Shown one piece after another: positions 60,818-64,000 of a DNA stretch of 64,000 nt (position 1 is the stretch's first letter; every line of letters starts with the position of its first letter). Source of the DNA: Novosphingobium sp. FSW06-99 (lineage in GTDB: Bacteria; Pseudomonadota; Alphaproteobacteria; Sphingomonadales; Sphingomonadaceae); contig NZ_KQ954252.1 of assembly GCF_001519065.1 (NCBI RefSeq), positions 62,001 to 126,000 on the forward strand, read 5' to 3'. The notes beneath the pieces were generated by a model that was not told where the DNA came from, searched no databases, and worked only from the letters and a program-made list of their open reading frames with translations. Both the position numbers and the translations under genes were made by a program.

Positions 60818-61556
60818 CAAGCGCGGCATGGCCCATCGGGCCGTGCCCCTGGCCAAGCCCCGGCGCCGCGATCAGCGCGGCGCGGACAAAGGCGCGGGCC
60901 TCGGCCACCGCCTGATCCAGCGGTGCGCCCGCGCCCAGCCGCGTGGCGATGGCGCTCGACAGCGTGCAGCCGGTGCCATGGGTGTGGCGGGTGACGATGC
61001 GCGGGGCGGTCCACACCCGGTCGGGCCGACCGGGCACGATCAGCCGGTCGATCACGTCGGGCCCCTCTGCATCGCCGCCTTTGGCCAGATAGGCGATGCC
61101 CCGGCGGCGCATCGCTGCATCGCCGCCCAGCGCGGCCAGTTCGGGGACATTGGGGGTGGTCAGGCTGGCCAGCGCCATCAGGCGTTCGAACGCGGCGATT
61201 GTCGCGCCATCGGCCAGCACCGCGCCGCTGGTGGCGATCATCACCGGGTCGAACACCACCGGCACGCCCAGTGCGGCCAGCCGGTCGGCCACCACGGCAG
61301 CGATTTCGGGTGATCCCAGCATGCCGATCTTGACCGCATCGACACCGATATCGGACACGCAGGCATCGATCTGCGCGGCGACCATCGCCGGGCTGACCGC
61401 CTCGACCATGGTCACCCCGCACGTGTTCTGCGCGGTCAGGGCGGTCAGCGCGGTCATGGCATGCCCGCCCAGCAGCGTGATCGTCTTGATATCGGCCTGG
61501 ATGCCCGCGCCGCCGCCCGAATCCGAACCGGCAATCGACAGCACCCGCACCATCAT
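60801..61556 (-). CDS. thiD: Hydroxymethylpyrimidine/phosphomethylpyrimidine kinase
   Basis: A 251-residue ribokinase-fold enzyme that phosphorylates HMP and HMP-phosphate for thiamine synthesis. VLSIAGSDSGGGAGIQADIK at the N terminus, VFDPVMIATSGA, TPNVPELAAL and the anion-hole HTHGTGCTLSSAIA are all intact. The start (ATGATG, 61556 or 61553) overlaps the DUF1272 gene stop. It may also serve in salvage only; no other thi genes are nearby. Confidence 0.94.
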   Translation of the reverse strand: MMVRVLSIAGSDSGGGAGIQADIKTITLLGGHAMTALTALTAQNTCGVTMVEAVSPAMVAAQIDACVSDIGVDAVKIGMLGSPEIAAVVADRLAALGVPVVFDPVMIATSGAVLADGATIAAFERLMALASLTTPNVPELAALGGDAAMRRRGIAYLAKGGDAEGPDVIDRLIVPGRPDRVWTAPRIVTRHTHGTGCTLSSAIATRLGAGAPLDQAVAEARAFVRAALIAAPGLGQGHGPMGHAALVSLHA

Positions 61557-61777
61557 GCCCGGTGGCGTCGCTGCGTGGCGGGCGGGTGTTTGGCGTGCAG
61601 GGCCCTGGCGCGGGTGGGCCGATCGGTCAGCTCGCCGCCGCAATTGGGGCATTGATCATCCAGCGCATCGGCGCATTCGGCGCAGAACGTGCATTCGAAC
61701 GAACAGATGAACGCGCCGGGCGCCTCGGCCGGCAAGTCAGTGCCGCAGCGTTCGCAATCGGGCCGCATCTCCAGCAT
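61553..61777 (-). CDS. DUF1272 family small cysteine-rich protein
   Basis: A 74-residue protein starting MLEMRPDCERCGTDLP. Two further cysteine clusters, CSFECTFCAECA and CPNCGGEL, suggest that it binds one or two zinc ions. This matches the DUF1272 pattern; its function is unknown. The tail is basic. It lies between glmM (3 nt downstream of the glmM stop) and thiD (4-nt overlap), so the three form one operon. Confidence 0.88.
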   Translation of the reverse strand: MLEMRPDCERCGTDLPAEAPGAFICSFECTFCAECADALDDQCPNCGGELTDRPTRARALHAKHPPATQRRHRA

Positions 61778-61780
61778 GGT

Positions 61781-63118
61781 TCAGGCCACCTTGCGCACGG
61801 CGGCGCAGATCTTCTCGACCAGCGTGGCGACCTGTTTGGCATCATCGCCTTCAGCCATCACGCGGATCACCGGTTCGGTGCCCGACGGACGGATGACCAG
61901 GCGGCCTTTGCCGGCGAGGTCCGCCTCGGCCTCGGCGATCACTGCCTTGACCGTGTCGTTTTCCAGCGGCTTGCCCCCGGCAAAGCGCACATTGCGCAGC
62001 AATTGCGGCACGGGGTCGAACAAGTGCAACGTTTCGCTGGCAGGCTTGCCGCTGGCGACCAGCGCGGCCAGCACTTGCAACGCTGCGATCGTGCCATCGC
62101 CGGTGGTGCTGTGGTCGGTCAGGATCATGTGTCCCGACTGTTCGCCCCCGACATTGTAGCCGCCTTCGCGCATGCGTTCGAGCACGTGGCGGTCGCCCAC
62201 CGCCGTGCGCACCAGATCGAGGCCCTGCGCGTTGAGATAGCGCTCAAGGCCGAGGTTCGACATCACGGTTGCCACCACGCCGCCGCCGCGCAACTGGCCC
62301 TGTTCGGCCAGGCGGCTGCCGATCAGCGCCATGATCTGGTCGCCATCGACGGTATGGCTCTTTTCATCGACCACGATCAGGCGATCGGCATCGCCATCGA
62401 GCGCGATGCCGATATCGGCGCGCACTTCGCGCACTTTGGCCTTGATCGCGTCGAGATGGGTCGAACCCACGCCGAGATTGATGTTCTTGCCATTGGGTTC
62501 GACGCCGATGGCGATGACTTCGGCGCCCAGTTCCCACAGCACCGAGGGCGCCACCTGATAGGCCGCACCATTGGCACAGTCGAGCACGATGCGCAGGCCG
62601 TCGAGCCGGACATCGTGCGGCAAGCTGGCCTTGACCGCGTGGATATAGCGCCCGCGCGCATCGTCGATGCGCCGCGCCCGGCCGACTTCTTCGGCGGCGG
62701 CCAGCGGCAGGTCGTCTTCGAGCATCGATTCGATCGCCTCTTCGGCATCGTCCGACAGCTTGAACCCGTCGGGGCCGAACAGTTTGATGCCATTGTCTTC
62801 GAATGGATTGTGGCTGGCCGAAATCATCACCCCGACATCGGCGCGCATTTCGCGGGTCAGCAGGGCAATCGCCGGCGTCGGCATCGGCCCCAGCAGCACG
62901 ACATCCATGCCCACGCTGGTAAAGCCCGCAGTCATCGCGTTTTCCAGCATATAGCCCGACAGGCGGGTATCCTTGCCGATCACCACGCGATGGCGGTGTT
63001 CGCCGCGCTGAAAATAGGTGCCCGCCGCCTGGCCGACTTTCATCGCGGTGGCCGCGGTCATCACGCCTGCATTGGTGCGGCCCCGAATACCGTCGGTGCC
63101 GAAGAACTTGCGCCCCAT
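61781..63118 (-). CDS. glmM: Phosphoglucosamine mutase
   Basis: A 445-residue alpha-D-phosphohexomutase. It begins [13 protein letters not shown], the phosphoserine is Ser102 in [15 protein letters not shown], the metal loop is ALDGDADRL, the sugar loop GGEQSGHM, and the phosphate-binding loop [14 protein letters not shown]. It converts glucosamine 6-phosphate to glucosamine 1-phosphate for peptidoglycan and LPS. The ATG at 63118 gives the standard MGRKFFG start. Confidence 0.96.
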   Translation of the reverse strand: MGRKFFGTDGIRGRTNAGVMTAATAMKVGQAAGTYFQRGEHRHRVVIGKDTRLSGYMLENAMTAGFTSVGMDVVLLGPMPTPAIALLTREMRADVGVMISASHNPFEDNGIKLFGPDGFKLSDDAEEAIESMLEDDLPLAAAEEVGRARRIDDARGRYIHAVKASLPHDVRLDGLRIVLDCANGAAYQVAPSVLWELGAEVIAIGVEPNGKNINLGVGSTHLDAIKAKVREVRADIGIALDGDADRLIVVDEKSHTVDGDQIMALIGSRLAEQGQLRGGGVVATVMSNLGLERYLNAQGLDLVRTAVGDRHVLERMREGGYNVGGEQSGHMILTDHSTTGDGTIAALQVLAALVASGKPASETLHLFDPVPQLLRNVRFAGGKPLENDTVKAVIAEAEADLAGKGRLVIRPSGTEPVIRVMAEGDDAKQVATLVEKICAAVRKVA

Positions 63119-63201
63119 GCTCAAACCCTTTTGAAATCCGTTTGGTGCCCCTGCCACAGGGCGATTGCCACCGCCCCATACACGGGTAATCTAACCAGCG
63201 C

Positions 63202-64000
63202 ATGAACCAACACGACGATCAAGGCAACGCGCCTGATAGCCCCGGTGGCCTCGTTCTGCCGCCCATCGCGCAGATTCCGGCGGGGTGGACGTTCGCCGCG
63301 CTGACCATCGGGCTGGGCGGGGGGCTCGCGCTCGCGTTTGCGGCGCCGTCGCGGTTGCCGGCGGTGCTGGCGGTGGCAGGGCCGGTGGGCGAATTGTGGC
63401 TGCGCGCGTTGCAGGCGACGATCGTGCCGCTGGTCGCCGCGCTGATCTTTACCGGGGTGTTCCAGACCGTGCGCACCGCGAGCGCGGGCGGCATGGCGCG
63501 GCGCAGTCTGGGTTGGTTTCTGGCCGAACTGGTGTTTTCGGGCGCAGTTGCGCTGACGGTGCCGACGCTGCTGTTGCACTGGGTGCCGGTGCCCGCCAGT
63601 GCCGCCGCCGCTTTGCGCGCCAGTCTTGGGGCGAGTGTGCCCGCCAGCCTGCCGGGGGTGGTCGACTATCTGCGCTCGATCGTGCCCAGCAATGTGATCG
63701 AGGCGGCGGCGGGCGATCGCATGTTGCCGCTGATCCTGTTCATGAGCGTGTTTGCGCTTGCCACGACACGGCTGGTGCCGGTGCAGCGCGATGCGCTGGC
63801 CACGCTGTTTGCCGCGCTGGCTGGCGCGATGCTGGTGGTGATCGGCTGGGTGCTGGCATTGGCGCCGCTCGGCGTGCTGGCGCTCAGCCTGACGGTCGCG
63901 GCCAAAAGCGGGCCTGCGGCGGTGGGCGCGCTGGCGCACTATATCGTGATCGTCACCGCATCGGGGACGGTGGTGTGGCTGGCCGCCTATCCCTTTGCGG
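63202..64000 (+). CDS. Dicarboxylate/amino acid:cation symporter (DAACS family), partial
   Basis: The 3' end is beyond the window; about 266 residues are visible. After a hydrophilic N terminus the protein has several helices with family features: WLRALQATIVPLVAALIFTG (helix 2 region, cf. the typical LxMxxxPLVF block) and DYLRSIVPSNVIEAAAGDRM followed by LPLILFMSVFALA, as in GltP/DctA transporters. It probably imports glutamate, aspartate or C4-dicarboxylates with cations. The ion-binding NMDGT segment would lie outside the window. Divergent from glmM. Confidence 0.88.
   Translation, partial: MNQHDDQGNAPDSPGGLVLPPIAQIPAGWTFAALTIGLGGGLALAFAAPSRLPAVLAVAGPVGELWLRALQATIVPLVAALIFTGVFQTVRTASAGGMARRSLGWFLAELVFSGAVALTVPTLLLHWVPVPASAAAALRASLGASVPASLPGVVDYLRSIVPSNVIEAAAGDRMLPLILFMSVFALATTRLVPVQRDALATLFAALAGAMLVVIGWVLALAPLGVLALSLTVAAKSGPAAVGALAHYIVIVTASGTVVWLAAYPFA

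Overview
This is a high-GC chromosomal stretch that reads as an alphaproteobacterium, most likely a sphingomonad such as Novosphingobium or a close relative. The supporting traits are a methionine synthase split into two genes, a RegB/RegA-type redox pair behind a quinol oxidase operon, class I PHA synthase with phasin, exosortase-A-type glycosylation genes, and the protein sequences in general. There is no rRNA, CRISPR array, transposase or phage gene. Most of the window is ordinary core metabolism, densely packed with 1-4 nt stop/start overlaps.

Region by region. 1-5.9 kb: an ArsR/methyltransferase tail, metF, metH (two genes) and a Cds1-like cysteine desulfhydrase form one sulfur amino-acid operon. 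6-12.3 kb: an SDR enzyme, a Kef-type antiporter that has lost its stop codon at a palindromic repeat and reads into recQ, then ribA and xth. 12.3-12.7 kb: a gene-free, strongly structured stretch that may encode a C-rich small RNA. 12.7-17.5 kb (minus): LolA, L33, PPK2, UppP and an MsbA-like exporter. 17.6-20.1 kb: a GFA protein, intracellular PHA depolymerase and a MaoC hydratase, the last two separated by a 185-bp MITE-like inverted repeat. 20.2-23.1 kb: an exosortase-A-associated ligase, a 49-residue partner and a divergent glycosyltransferase. 23-31 kb: an acidic membrane protein and gltBD. 31.1-33.3 kb: a Nudix-DUF47 fusion ORF followed by a PiT phosphate transporter. 33.4-40.7 kb: aldehyde dehydrogenase, Ung, RNase D, lptC-lptA facing lptF-lptG, and clpS. 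40.8-43.8 kb: phasin and PHA synthase.

43.9-46.1 kb carries an aminotransferase and a crotonase. 46.1-49.6 kb is the most accessory-looking part: tRNA-Cys, a sulfotransferase with an unrecognised N-terminal domain, and a membrane-anchored protein with eight exact 48-residue repeats. 49.6-52.4 kb holds two convergent MFS transporters that overlap at their 3' ends. 52.4-59.2 kb is a cyoABCD-surf1-regB-regA operon with an FNR/FixK-like box upstream. 59.2-64 kb has a LOG-family protein, a hypothetical protein, thiD, a DUF1272 protein, glmM and the start of a dicarboxylate/amino-acid symporter.

Functional links: the PHA genes at 18 kb and 41 kb share a TTGCATTGCA-type motif in their upstream regions, suggesting common control (PhaR would be the obvious candidate, but it is not in the window). 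The quinol oxidase, its SURF1 factor and its probable redox sensor are translationally coupled. The Nudix-DUF47-PiT cluster ties a diphosphate-cleaving domain to phosphate uptake.
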